DNA of 33,717 bases from Proteobacteria bacterium UBA2383 (GTDB lineage Bacteria > Pseudomonadota > Gammaproteobacteria > Competibacterales > Competibacteraceae). The notes below the pieces were generated by a model. The model saw only the letters and a list, made by a program, of their open reading frames with translations, was not told the origin of the DNA and did no database searches. The stretch lies in NCBI GenBank assembly GCA_002343485.1, contig DDST01000015.1, positions 40,689 to 74,405 on the forward strand, in the 5' to 3' direction. The position numbers were made by a program, and so were the translations under genes. Of the stretch, positions 24,240 to 31,474 are shown one piece after another. Within the stretch, counting starts at the first letter, position 1. Each line of letters opens with the position of its first letter.

Positions 24240-24256
24240 AAAATCAATTTGATTTT
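24240..24256. promoter_or_regulatory. AT-rich perfect dyad upstream of sbcDC
   Basis: AAAATCAA and TTGATTTT form an 8-bp perfect inverted repeat about one central base, 58 nt upstream of the sbcD ATG. On the reverse strand a TAAAAT, a 5-of-6 match to a -10 box, overlaps its upstream edge, but no good -35 was found 17 nt before it. It may be an operator for sbcDC. Confidence 0.35.
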
Positions 24257-24358
24257 AAAAGCTAAATTTTTCCGGCACCATCGAGACAAGCAGATTTCGC
24301 GCGATTTTGGACTGATGAAGGACCGAAAGCCCGCATAGCTCCGTAATTTTTTGCCAGA

Positions 24359-24376
24359 CAGGTTCTAACGAGCCTG
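24359..24376 (-). terminator. Hairpin at the 3' end of the GTPase/DUF3301 operon
   Basis: CAGGTTC (24359-24365) and GAGCCTG (24370-24376) pair over 7 bp with one G-T pair around a TAAC tetraloop. It begins 4 nt past the DUF3301 stop on the reverse strand. The position suits a terminator, but no T-run follows, so it is only a candidate. Confidence 0.35.
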
Positions 24377-24380
24377 GCTA

Positions 24381-24704
24381 TCACGGCACCAGCAAATCGC
24401 CACCTTCCATGTGCAATACCTCCACGCGCCAACCCACCAGCAACACACGACCGGTCTGGCGGCGCTGTCCGGTGTCAGTAAATTCGAACGTATACAGCCG
24501 TTCCCATTTCAGCCGGCCATCGCGGCCGCGCCGCAGCCACAACCGTTCCAGCGCTACGGTATCGTCAAGCAGTTGCACGTTGGTCTGACGGCATGCCTGG
24601 GAACTAGCGGCGCGCGCCTGTTCACGGGCGCCGAGGCTGTCCTGCCAAAACAGCAACGCGATACCCACGATGAACAGAAATCCGATGAGAAATGAAAAAC
24701 TCAC
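24381..24704 (-). CDS. DUF3301 family single-helix membrane protein
   Basis: A 107-residue protein. One N-terminal helix (about 3-20, 'FSFLIGFLFIVGIALLFW') is followed by a soluble part with the DUF3301 landmarks 'ASSQACRQTNVQLLDDTVAL' near residue 33 and 'RLYTFEFTDTGQRR' near 68. The function is unknown; the family is common in Gammaproteobacteria. The start is GTG at 24704, overlapping the stop of the upstream GTPase gene (GTGA), and no ATG lies nearby, so translation is probably coupled. It is the last gene of the GTPase cluster. Confidence 0.88.
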   Translation of the reverse strand: MSFSFLIGFLFIVGIALLFWQDSLGAREQARAASSQACRQTNVQLLDDTVALERLWLRRGRDGRLKWERLYTFEFTDTGQRRQTGRVLLVGWRVEVLHMEGGDLLVP

Positions 24705-26071
24705 AGCAGCGGTTTCAACCGGGCCAGGATGTCATCCCGCGCCTGAGCCAGCAGTGATTCCCGGTCCAAACTGTTGAGAATGTCCTGCACGACCCGCTTC
24801 GGCCCGCCCTCGCCCCAGGACTTGCCTTGAACGAAATACTGTTCGGCAGCTTTGCCCACTACGTAGGTTCCGTACCAGGCCACGGCGCCCTGCGCGCCGG
24901 CGGTGACGACGGTCGATAGCCCCAAACTGACGCCCTTGAGTGCCGAAGCCACCAGGTTCATGCTCCAAACCGTACCCATTAGGAACACCAGTTGGGTAAA
25001 AATCGTCTTGAGCAGCGAGCCAGCTTCGCCGCGGTTGATCGGCAAGCCATACACCCGGCCAAGATGGACGACCATCGCTGCATCGGTTGCCACCGCCGCC
25101 AGCATATCGGCAATCGGAATCGGGTTCAGCGCGACCGCGATGCCTTTTCCCAGGCAGTAATTACGCACCACTTTCTCGGCCACATCACGGCGGATGGTGA
25201 CAATTTCCTGGGTCAACCGGTCGGAGAAACGCCCGGCGAACAGCCCGGCATTGAGCGCCGCCATGGTCTTACCTTCCGCCTTAAGGATGTCCCAAATCCG
25301 TTCGCGCAACCCGTTCACATCCGGCTGCGGGCGGCGGCGGGTCTCGGTCTCATTCCCCTCGGCGTCGACCAAAATCACAATGCGCTCCGCCGGTTGAGCG
25401 GCAGCGGTCAGAATGTCTTGCGGCTGGATCAAGCCGGTCGTGCGCCGCTGTAATGTCGCCATCAGCGCATTGCGGTCCGTCTGGGTATAGCGATCGATCT
25501 TGTTCAACACCAGCACCAGGCGTTGCGCCACACCTTTCACTTGCCGCAACGCCTTGAGTTCGGTGTCGGTGATATCGCCATCCACCACGAACATCACCAG
25601 ATCGCTGCGGCTGGCCACGTCATGCGCAAGTTGCTCCCGCTCCTCGCCGGCCACTTCGTTGATGCCGGGTGTGTCGATCAAAAACACCCCGCCCGCATCG
25701 TACTCCTGCCAGCGGGCATGCGTAGCACGGGTCGTCTCACCATGCAGGGGGCTGGTCGAGAATTTCGTCTCACCCAGCAGTGCATTCAACAGTGCCGACT
25801 TACCCACGCTGACCCGGCCAAACACAGCGATATGAATATGGCCCTGCTCGATTTTCTCCAGCAGCAAATGGAGCTGTTGATATTCCTCGGCCAACGCCTT
25901 GCGCACGGGAGGCGGTACCCGTTGATCGTCCAACAGCTCGCGCAGGCTCTCGCGAGCCAAGGCTAGATGCCCGTCGCCATCAACCGGTCGCGGTTCCAGC
26001 ACTGGCGCTTTCCCGTTGGCGTGCCCAAACCAGTTGGGCCAAACGTCTTGCACGCGCTTCCAAATCTTCAC
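24701..26071 (-). CDS. DUF697-type membrane-associated GTPase, second copy
   Basis: A 456-residue GTPase of the Era/dynamin-like group. The N-terminal 80 residues are helical. The P-loop GRVSVGKS is at 85-92, a Thr-rich switch I (ETTRATH) follows near 112, G3 DTPG is at 133-136 and G4 NKID at 190-193. The C-terminal part (about 300-430) fits a DUF697 domain ('NPIPIADMLAAVATDAAM') with hydrophobic helices for membrane association. The start is GTG at 26071 with GAGG 9 nt upstream. It lies 92 nt inside the end of the first GTPase gene in another frame. It is probably a paralogue of that gene, with which it may form a functional pair. Confidence 0.87.
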   Translation of the reverse strand: MKIWKRVQDVWPNWFGHANGKAPVLEPRPVDGDGHLALARESLRELLDDQRVPPPVRKALAEEYQQLHLLLEKIEQGHIHIAVFGRVSVGKSALLNALLGETKFSTSPLHGETTRATHARWQEYDAGGVFLIDTPGINEVAGEEREQLAHDVASRSDLVMFVVDGDITDTELKALRQVKGVAQRLVLVLNKIDRYTQTDRNALMATLQRRTTGLIQPQDILTAAAQPAERIVILVDAEGNETETRRRPQPDVNGLRERIWDILKAEGKTMAALNAGLFAGRFSDRLTQEIVTIRRDVAEKVVRNYCLGKGIAVALNPIPIADMLAAVATDAAMVVHLGRVYGLPINRGEAGSLLKTIFTQLVFLMGTVWSMNLVASALKGVSLGLSTVVTAGAQGAVAWYGTYVVGKAAEQYFVQGKSWGEGGPKRVVQDILNSLDRESLLAQARDDILARLKPLL

Positions 26072-27512
26072 TCAGGTTATCCTCGAACATCCGCAGCGCC
26101 GGTCCGCTCACCAAATCGCCCCGGCTTTCCAGAGAGCGGGCCACCGCTTTACCCAAACTCTCGAAGATCAGTCCATAGACCACAGCATGCATCATGCCGC
26201 CCACCACCGTGCCGATACCCGGAAAGGCTTTGAATATATTGCCGACCAGCGCCAGCAACAAGTTGAAATTGCGCTTGATCTGGTTACCGGCCAGATCGAG
26301 AAAGCGCTGCATATCCATCTCACGCGCTGGCACTTCATACAGCGCGCACAGCTCCTTAATTAGATTGAATCCCAGATAGCCTTGAATCAGTACATCGGTG
26401 CCTGGACTCACAGCGGCCAGCGCTCCAAATACCGCTTTACGCGAATAACCCTGGATAATATTGTCAGCCTTGCCACGCCGATGTTCGGTGACGGCAGAAT
26501 CCAGCTTCTGCTGGGCCAGCACGAATACTGCTGTATCGCGCAGCGCATCCAAGACCTGCGGATCAGTGTCCAGATAGCGCTGCAAGGCATGACGCAGATC
26601 CTCGACCTCGGGTTTGCGTTCACGCAAGGAGGTCTCCTCGCGGCCATCATGGTAGATCCGGGTGACTTCTTCCACACCACCGCATTGTACCGGTGCCACC
26701 TCCACCTGTTCGCCAATCCGTTCGGCCAGCCGTTCGCGCACCAACGTCAATTCATGTCCGGCAAAACGGTCGATCTTGTTGAGTGCCACGATCAGCGGAC
26801 TACCGAGATCGACCAGCGTCCGCAGGGCCTCATACTGGTTACGGGTCAGATCGCCTTCGCAAACATAGAGGATCACATGAGCACGCAAGGCCTCATCGCG
26901 GGCCAGCCGATCCAAGCTACCGTCCGCTTCATTGAGACCCGGCAGATCGGCCAGCACCAGCCGGTCACCCGCCGGACTGGTCCAGGTGTAGTAGCTCACT
27001 TCGCGCGTCGTGCCGCCGCATACATCCACTGCGATATCGGTTCCTGGGAGCAGGGCGCGGATCAGCGAGGATTTGCCAGCGCTGATTTCGCCAAACACCG
27101 CAACGATGATTTCGCCGACCGCCCGCCGCCGCTGCAATTCCTCCAGTTCCTGGCGGATTTCATGGACAGCAACTCCGGCAGCTTCGCTATGTTCCAACCG
27201 TTGGCGCAGAGTGGCCTCATCCGGCGGCTGTGCAACCGTGCGGGATTTTTCTGCAGGACGGCCCCAACGCAGCACGCGCCAGACCACATAGCCGCCCCCA
27301 GCACTCAACGCACACAAAATCAGCAGATAGACGACCCAAAAAGCCGTCGGCGCCCGCTGTAAGCGATCCCAGACCGACAAGCCCAAGTCGGTAATATACA
27401 GCACGAGCACCAGCAGGAATGCCACACCGATACTGGCGCCCACCGCCAGCATCAAGCGCACCGGCAACAAGGCCCGGGCGGCAGGTGACAGTGGTAATTT
27501 AGGCAGTGGCAT
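25980..27512 (-). CDS. DUF697-type membrane GTPase, first copy
   Basis: A 510-residue GTPase with two N-terminal membrane helices (about 18-42 and 57-80). A helical region (100-130) then precedes the G domain: P-loop GEISAGKS (141-148), switch I 'GGTTREV' (166-172), G3 DLPG (189-192) and G4 NKID (245-248). The C-terminal region (about 365-480) fits DUF697 ('PGTDVLIQGYLGFNLIKEL', then 'FPGIGTVVGGMMHAVVYG'). The layout resembles bacterial GTPases proposed to act in membrane remodelling or assembly, though no exact role is known. It overlaps the thioesterase gene by 14 nt upstream and the second GTPase gene by 92 nt downstream. Confidence 0.87.
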   Translation of the reverse strand: MPLPKLPLSPAARALLPVRLMLAVGASIGVAFLLVLVLYITDLGLSVWDRLQRAPTAFWVVYLLILCALSAGGGYVVWRVLRWGRPAEKSRTVAQPPDEATLRQRLEHSEAAGVAVHEIRQELEELQRRRAVGEIIVAVFGEISAGKSSLIRALLPGTDIAVDVCGGTTREVSYYTWTSPAGDRLVLADLPGLNEADGSLDRLARDEALRAHVILYVCEGDLTRNQYEALRTLVDLGSPLIVALNKIDRFAGHELTLVRERLAERIGEQVEVAPVQCGGVEEVTRIYHDGREETSLRERKPEVEDLRHALQRYLDTDPQVLDALRDTAVFVLAQQKLDSAVTEHRRGKADNIIQGYSRKAVFGALAAVSPGTDVLIQGYLGFNLIKELCALYEVPAREMDMQRFLDLAGNQIKRNFNLLLALVGNIFKAFPGIGTVVGGMMHAVVYGLIFESLGKAVARSLESRGDLVSGPALRMFEDNLSEDLEARARRLAQLVWARQRESASAGTATG

Positions 27513-27936
27513 TAGGTGAAAACTGATCGAGGAAAAGTTGTGGAATCTTTTGTACGGCGCGCTTTGCGTAGTCGAAAAATACTATACCAGTCTTAGCTCG
27601 CGCCACTTCCCGGCCACTCACTTTCTCGGTCACTCGATACATGAAGTCACAGCCGTACTTGTTGAAATCGGCGAGCGCTATGGCAATCACCAGCGTTTCA
27701 CCGGGAAACGCTTCGGATTTATAGACGAGGGCGCTGTCGGTCATAATCAGCCCGCAGCCACCAATATCCAATTCGCTAAATCCATGGTGCTTTAGAAAAC
27801 GCACCCGCGCCTCATGCAACAAGCCTAGCATGGCGTCATTGCCCAAGTGTCCGCCATAATTGACATCAGTGATCCGTATCCGCAGTTCAGTAGTGAAAGA
27901 ATAATCTGCCGGCAGGTCCAGTTTGATTCGCGCCAT
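27499..27936 (-). CDS. Hotdog-fold acyl-CoA thioesterase (4HBT family)
   Basis: A 145-residue enzyme expected to hydrolyse acyl-CoA or acyl-ACP thioesters. The active-site segment 'DVNYGGHLGNDAMLGLLHEAR' spans residues 24-44 and fits the 4HBT pattern of Asp/Asn, GH, N and ExAR, with H30, N33 and E42 as likely functional residues. The start is ATG at 27936 with GAGG 6 nt upstream; the TTG at 27948 would add only MRRR-type residues. It heads the overlapping cluster with the two GTPases, its stop lying 14 nt inside the first GTPase gene. The substrate is unknown. Confidence 0.88.
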   Translation of the reverse strand: MARIKLDLPADYSFTTELRIRITDVNYGGHLGNDAMLGLLHEARVRFLKHHGFSELDIGGCGLIMTDSALVYKSEAFPGETLVIAIALADFNKYGCDFMYRVTEKVSGREVARAKTGIVFFDYAKRAVQKIPQLFLDQFSPNATA

Positions 27937-28033
27937 GCGCCGCCTCAATATCGGAAATCCATTTTATAAAAGGAGATAGAACTGACCGTTTGGTGAAGTC
28001 ACCACGGTTGGAAGGATTGTAAACGATAATCGG

Positions 28034-28453
28034 TTAAATCACCCCCTCCATATCTGCGAGTATTGTGCAGACTACTCGACGGTCGTTACGAGGTCCATCG
28101 AATTCACAAAAGAAGATATTCTGCCAACGGGACAGCCCCAGTTTGCCATCGATCACCGGAATCGTCTCCGATGGCCCTACTAAACCCGCTTTGAGATGGG
28201 CATCGCCGTTACCATCCTGCTGGTCATGCAGCCACACCCCGCGTGGAATCAATTTGCGCAGCAGATCAACCACATCGGTCTGCACACTATCATCCCAGTT
28301 TTCCTGGATCATGGTCGCTGCGGTGGCGCCCTGAGCGTAAACTGATAATAACCCCTGGCGGACACCACTGGCCTTCAGCACTGCCGCGACCTGTGGAGTG
28401 ATATCGATCAATTCCTCCCGGCAACGGGTCGATAAGTGAATTATTTGATGCAT
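28034..28453 (-). CDS. yjbQ: YjbQ family protein (UPF0047)
   Basis: A 139-residue protein of the UPF0047/YjbQ family; members have weak thiamine-phosphate synthase activity, though the physiological role is unclear. Landmarks are 'GLLSVYAQGATAATMIQENWD' near residue 35, 'HDQQDGNGDAHLKAGLVGPS' near 76 and the C-terminal 'RWQNIFFCEFDGPRNDRRV'. The ATG at 28453 has a strong AGGAGAT about 8 nt upstream. It lies 97 nt upstream of the thioesterase gene on the same strand and may be the first gene of that transcript. Confidence 0.93.
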   Translation of the reverse strand: MHQIIHLSTRCREELIDITPQVAAVLKASGVRQGLLSVYAQGATAATMIQENWDDSVQTDVVDLLRKLIPRGVWLHDQQDGNGDAHLKAGLVGPSETIPVIDGKLGLSRWQNIFFCEFDGPRNDRRVVCTILADMEGVI

Positions 28454-28658
28454 GATTTCGATCTCCTGTGGCAGTTTGCTGTTTAAGCGATGGCCCGCAA
28501 CCCTCTGCTCAGGGCGTCAAGACAGCAGCAAATCGGATTATTTTCATGCATCCGCTCCCTAAACTCCTTTGAAGGTGGTGGCAAAACACGGTCAAATTGA
28601 GTGTAGCCGGTCGTCTTTAAGGTTGCCTGCGCATACCGCCCACATAAGAGAGCAAGAA

Positions 28659-29144
28659 ATGTTGCCAATCGAATGGGGATTATTGCTGCTGATTGTGATC
28701 GCGAACGGCACACCTGTTGTCACTGCAAAACTCTGCGGTGATTGCGGCGCCCATCCGCTGGATGGTGGCTGGATAATGGCCGATGGCCAGCGCCTGTTAG
28801 GCGACTCAAAAACCTGGCGAGGCGTATTAGCAGCGACGTTAGCTTCTGGTCTATGCGCTGTATTCCTCGGCTGGTCAGTATGGGCCGGCATCACGATTGG
28901 CCTTGCTGCCATGGCAGGCGATGTGCTGTCGAGCTTTATCAAGCGGCGACTGGGCCTGAATTCCAGCAGTAAGGCTTTAGGGCTAGATCAAATTCCAGAA
29001 TCATTGCTGCCACTACTGGCAATAGCAGAGAGCTTTGACCTGAATGGGCGCACTATCGTTTTGACTGTCGCTGGATTTGTCGTGCTGGAGCTAACGCTGT
29101 CACCGATCTTCTACTGGCTCGGCATCCGCAAGCAGCCTTATTAA
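28659..29144 (+). CDS. CDP-archaeol synthase (CarS)-like membrane protein
   Basis: A 161-residue membrane protein with about four hydrophobic helices that fits the CarS/DUF46 family, related to CdsA. In archaea CarS transfers CMP from CTP onto an unsaturated archaeol phosphate. The family motifs are 'LDGGWIMADGQRLLGDSKTWRG', from about residue 34, and 'DVLSSFIKRRLGLNSSSKALGLDQIPES' near 89. The start is ATG at 28659, directly before the first helix; an upstream in-frame start at 28569 adds 30 polar residues. Bacterial members exist, but their substrate is not settled. It is divergent from yjbQ and converges on the phosphoesterase gene. Confidence 0.83.
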   Translation: MLPIEWGLLLLIVIANGTPVVTAKLCGDCGAHPLDGGWIMADGQRLLGDSKTWRGVLAATLASGLCAVFLGWSVWAGITIGLAAMAGDVLSSFIKRRLGLNSSSKALGLDQIPESLLPLLAIAESFDLNGRTIVLTVAGFVVLELTLSPIFYWLGIRKQPY

Positions 29145-29202
29145 ACGGATACCTTTCGCATCCTGGATGCACCCCGTAGCCACAAGGCACACAACGCATA
29201 TC

Positions 29203-30210
29203 CTACCCCATGGAGGGTGAGGGCGATATTCGCAACCGGTGCAGGGTGATTTCCGGTGGACAATTGAAGCGCACTCCGACCACCGACGAGCCGGAACCGG
29301 CTGAGGTATAACCCTGCAGGGTGTGATAACGCCAAGCACCCTTGCAGAAACGGCGTGGACAGCCGGCATTGGTCATCAGAGCGATCCCTCCCGGCAGGCA
29401 GATCTGGCCGCCATGCGTATGACCGCTGAGCATCAGATCAAAACCAGCATGCGCGGCCAGCCGGTAAGGTTCCGGCGAATGCGATAACAGAATGGCAGTG
29501 GCGTCTGGAGGAATATTCGCGGCGGCCTTATCAAGGTTATCGACCTGAAAATAATGCGGATCGTCAACGCCAGCCAGATGGAGTGTTGCCCCATCCCGTT
29601 CCAGCACCACCGATTCATTCAGCAACAAAGAAATACCCAGTTGTTCGATGCCGGCAGCCATACGAATCGAATCGTGATTGCCGAGGATGGCGTAAACCGG
29701 GCCGCGCAGGTGAGGGCGAACCTCGGCCAAGGCAGTCAGGGTGGCCTCGTAAGGACCGTAGGTTTTGGCGCGGAAGTCCCCCGTCATTACGCAGATGTCG
29801 TAGTCCACCTCTCGCAGACGCTCGATCAGGCCTCGAGGGTAGGCCGGACTGGCGTCCAGATGCAGGTCACTCAAATGCAGCAGGGTGAAGCCGTTGAAAA
29901 CGGCTGGTAATCGGGGCATCACAATTTCATTGTGGCGAATCTGAAGAGCAGCGGCGTTGCGCACCCCCCGGCGGTACAGTCCCATGCAACGCAGCGTCAG
30001 ACGAATCAAGGCGTGAATCGAGTACCAGTTCTCGATGTGGAAGAAGGTCCGGCCTCGTCCGAAGATTTGCGCTGCATGTTCGGCCTCGATGCCCAACCGT
30101 TGCTGCAAATGAATCCGGCCAATACGCTTTTCCAACCGCTTAAGCTCGACAGTTTCCCGATGAACCACCACCCCGGATGAAGAAGGCGAATGGTTTTCTG
30201 GGTTTTTCAT
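29203..30210 (-). CDS. Metallophosphoesterase, calcineurin-like (YkuE/YaeI type)
   Basis: A 335-residue phosphoesterase. The full dimetal motif set is present: D115 and H117 (SDLHLD), D145 (GDF), N178-H179 (GNHDS), H244 (SHSPEP) and H264-x-H266 (GHTHGGQ). The GHTHGGQ form is typical of the YkuE/YaeI/LpxH-like membrane-linked group. Residues 1-100 are an N-terminal extension without a clear helix and with a moderately hydrophobic stretch near 63-78. The ATG at 30210 lies only 8 nt after the alcohol dehydrogenase stop, so it is probably co-transcribed, though no good ribosome binding site is seen. The substrate is not evident; a lipid phosphate is one possibility. Confidence 0.88.
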   Translation of the reverse strand: MKNPENHSPSSSGVVVHRETVELKRLEKRIGRIHLQQRLGIEAEHAAQIFGRGRTFFHIENWYSIHALIRLTLRCMGLYRRGVRNAAALQIRHNEIVMPRLPAVFNGFTLLHLSDLHLDASPAYPRGLIERLREVDYDICVMTGDFRAKTYGPYEATLTALAEVRPHLRGPVYAILGNHDSIRMAAGIEQLGISLLLNESVVLERDGATLHLAGVDDPHYFQVDNLDKAAANIPPDATAILLSHSPEPYRLAAHAGFDLMLSGHTHGGQICLPGGIALMTNAGCPRRFCKGAWRYHTLQGYTSAGSGSSVVGVRFNCPPEITLHRLRISPSPSMG

Positions 30211-30218
30211 GATCGCTG

Positions 30219-31406
30219 CTATAGCCGCTGCTGCATCACTTTAGCGATTTCCGCATCGCTCAGCACCAACGGATTGGTCTTCATGCTGCCACCTCGTGAG
30301 TGGGCAACGACATGAGCAAAGTCACTCTCCCGAATTCCATAGGCGTTCAGCCGGGGCAGGTTCAACCGCTCGGTCCACTCATCCAATAACGCTAACAGCG
30401 CGGCGTGACCTTCCTCGATACTGGGAAAATGCCGCCCATGCAGAAGGTCGCCCGCTCGCGCATACTTGCGCCAGGCTGGATTGTCAGGATCGCGTTCCTG
30501 CAACGCAGCCAGATTGACGCGGGTAGCAGCGCCAACCAGGGTGCCACAAACCACGCCATGCGGAATCGGGAAAAATGCGCCTAATGGTGAAGCCAGGCCA
30601 TGCACCGAACCCAAGCCCGTTTGCGCCAGACAAACACCCGATAGCAAGGCTGCATAGGCCATGCGGGAACGGCCAGCCGCAGCATTTCCCTCATCCTCGT
30701 ACCAAGCAAACAACCCATCCCGCACGGCTTTCAAGCCGCTTTCCGCCAACGCATCCGTGAAGGGATTCGCCTTGATCGAGACGTAGGACTCCAGTAGTTG
30801 TGTCAGCGCATCCATGGCGTTGGCGGCCACCTGCGGTTTAGGACAAGCAACGAGGAGATCCGGGTCTAGCAGCGCATATTCCGGAATTAAGCGATCATCG
30901 CGGAAGGATTTTTTGAAGCCGCTAAAGCCCCGTTGGCTGAGAACAGCATTCTTGGTAGCTTCGCTGCCAGTGCCGGCAGTAGTAGGAACGGCAATAAACG
31001 GAAGGGGAGGACCTTGATAAGTTTTTTCCGGGCCAACCCCTTCCAAATAGTCCATGACCGAATCGCCAATAAGCAATAGGCCAGCGATAGCCTTGGCCGC
31101 GTCCAGCACGCTGCCGCCACCAATACCGGCGACCGCTGTAAACCCCTGACCATGGAATTGCCGGACTGCTTCGTCCACGTTTTGCGGTGAGGGTTCATCA
31201 ATGATTCGCACTTGCGCCCAATCAATACCGGCTTTTTCAAGAGCCTCCAACAACGCTGGCCAGTGCAGGGAATCCGTAAAGGAGCGCTGGCCGGTGACCA
31301 ATAGAACCCGGTTACCATATTGGGCTATCAGGTTAGGAAGCTTTTTAATACCACCGGCACTGAATTCGATGCGCGGCAGGCGGGCGATGGAGAAAGGCTG
31401 AATCAT
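30219..31406 (-). CDS. Iron-containing alcohol dehydrogenase family protein
   Basis: A 395-residue NAD(P)-dependent dehydrogenase of the group III (Fe-ADH) family. The nucleotide-binding GGGSVLD is at 96-102 and PTTAGTGSEA at 141-150. The metal site shows D199 (AMDALTQ), H269 (GSVHGLASPLG) and H283 (IPHG). The position four after the Asp, usually His, is Gln203. The start is taken as ATG at 31406 (MIQPFSIARLPRIEFS). A frame extension to 31457 crosses a hairpin element and was rejected. It lies between a malyl-CoA-lyase-like gene and a phosphoesterase gene on the same strand. The substrate is unknown. Confidence 0.9.
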   Translation of the reverse strand: MIQPFSIARLPRIEFSAGGIKKLPNLIAQYGNRVLLVTGQRSFTDSLHWPALLEALEKAGIDWAQVRIIDEPSPQNVDEAVRQFHGQGFTAVAGIGGGSVLDAAKAIAGLLLIGDSVMDYLEGVGPEKTYQGPPLPFIAVPTTAGTGSEATKNAVLSQRGFSGFKKSFRDDRLIPEYALLDPDLLVACPKPQVAANAMDALTQLLESYVSIKANPFTDALAESGLKAVRDGLFAWYEDEGNAAAGRSRMAYAALLSGVCLAQTGLGSVHGLASPLGAFFPIPHGVVCGTLVGAATRVNLAALQERDPDNPAWRKYARAGDLLHGRHFPSIEEGHAALLALLDEWTERLNLPRLNAYGIRESDFAHVVAHSRGGSMKTNPLVLSDAEIAKVMQQRL

Positions 31407-31439
31407 GAGCGGTTGCTTTGGAAGAGTGGGAATGATTAG

Positions 31440-31465
31440 ACCCTCCCCTTCTTGCAAGAGAGGGT
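31440..31465. repeat. Hairpin element between the aldolase and alcohol dehydrogenase genes
   Basis: ACCCTC (31440-31445) and GAGGGT (31460-31465) pair perfectly, with an inner TTGCAA core. It lies in the 68-nt gap of a leftward operon. It resembles the other pyrimidine/purine-armed hairpins in the window. No T-run follows. Confidence 0.4.
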
Positions 31466-31474
31466 ATGGAGTGC

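Noticed and set aside
24182..24380. LexA (SOS) box upstream of sbcDC
   Set aside because: No CTGT-N8-ACAG pattern could be found in the gap.
26382..27362. Plus-strand frame of 326 codons opposite the first GTPase
   Set aside because: Long, but it is antisense to a GTPase with P-loop, switch and NKID motifs, and its translation has no recognisable domain.
28483..28713. Minus-strand 76-codon frame upstream of yjbQ
   Set aside because: It overlaps the start of the CarS-like gene, has a Cys/Arg-rich translation of no known type and no ribosome binding site.
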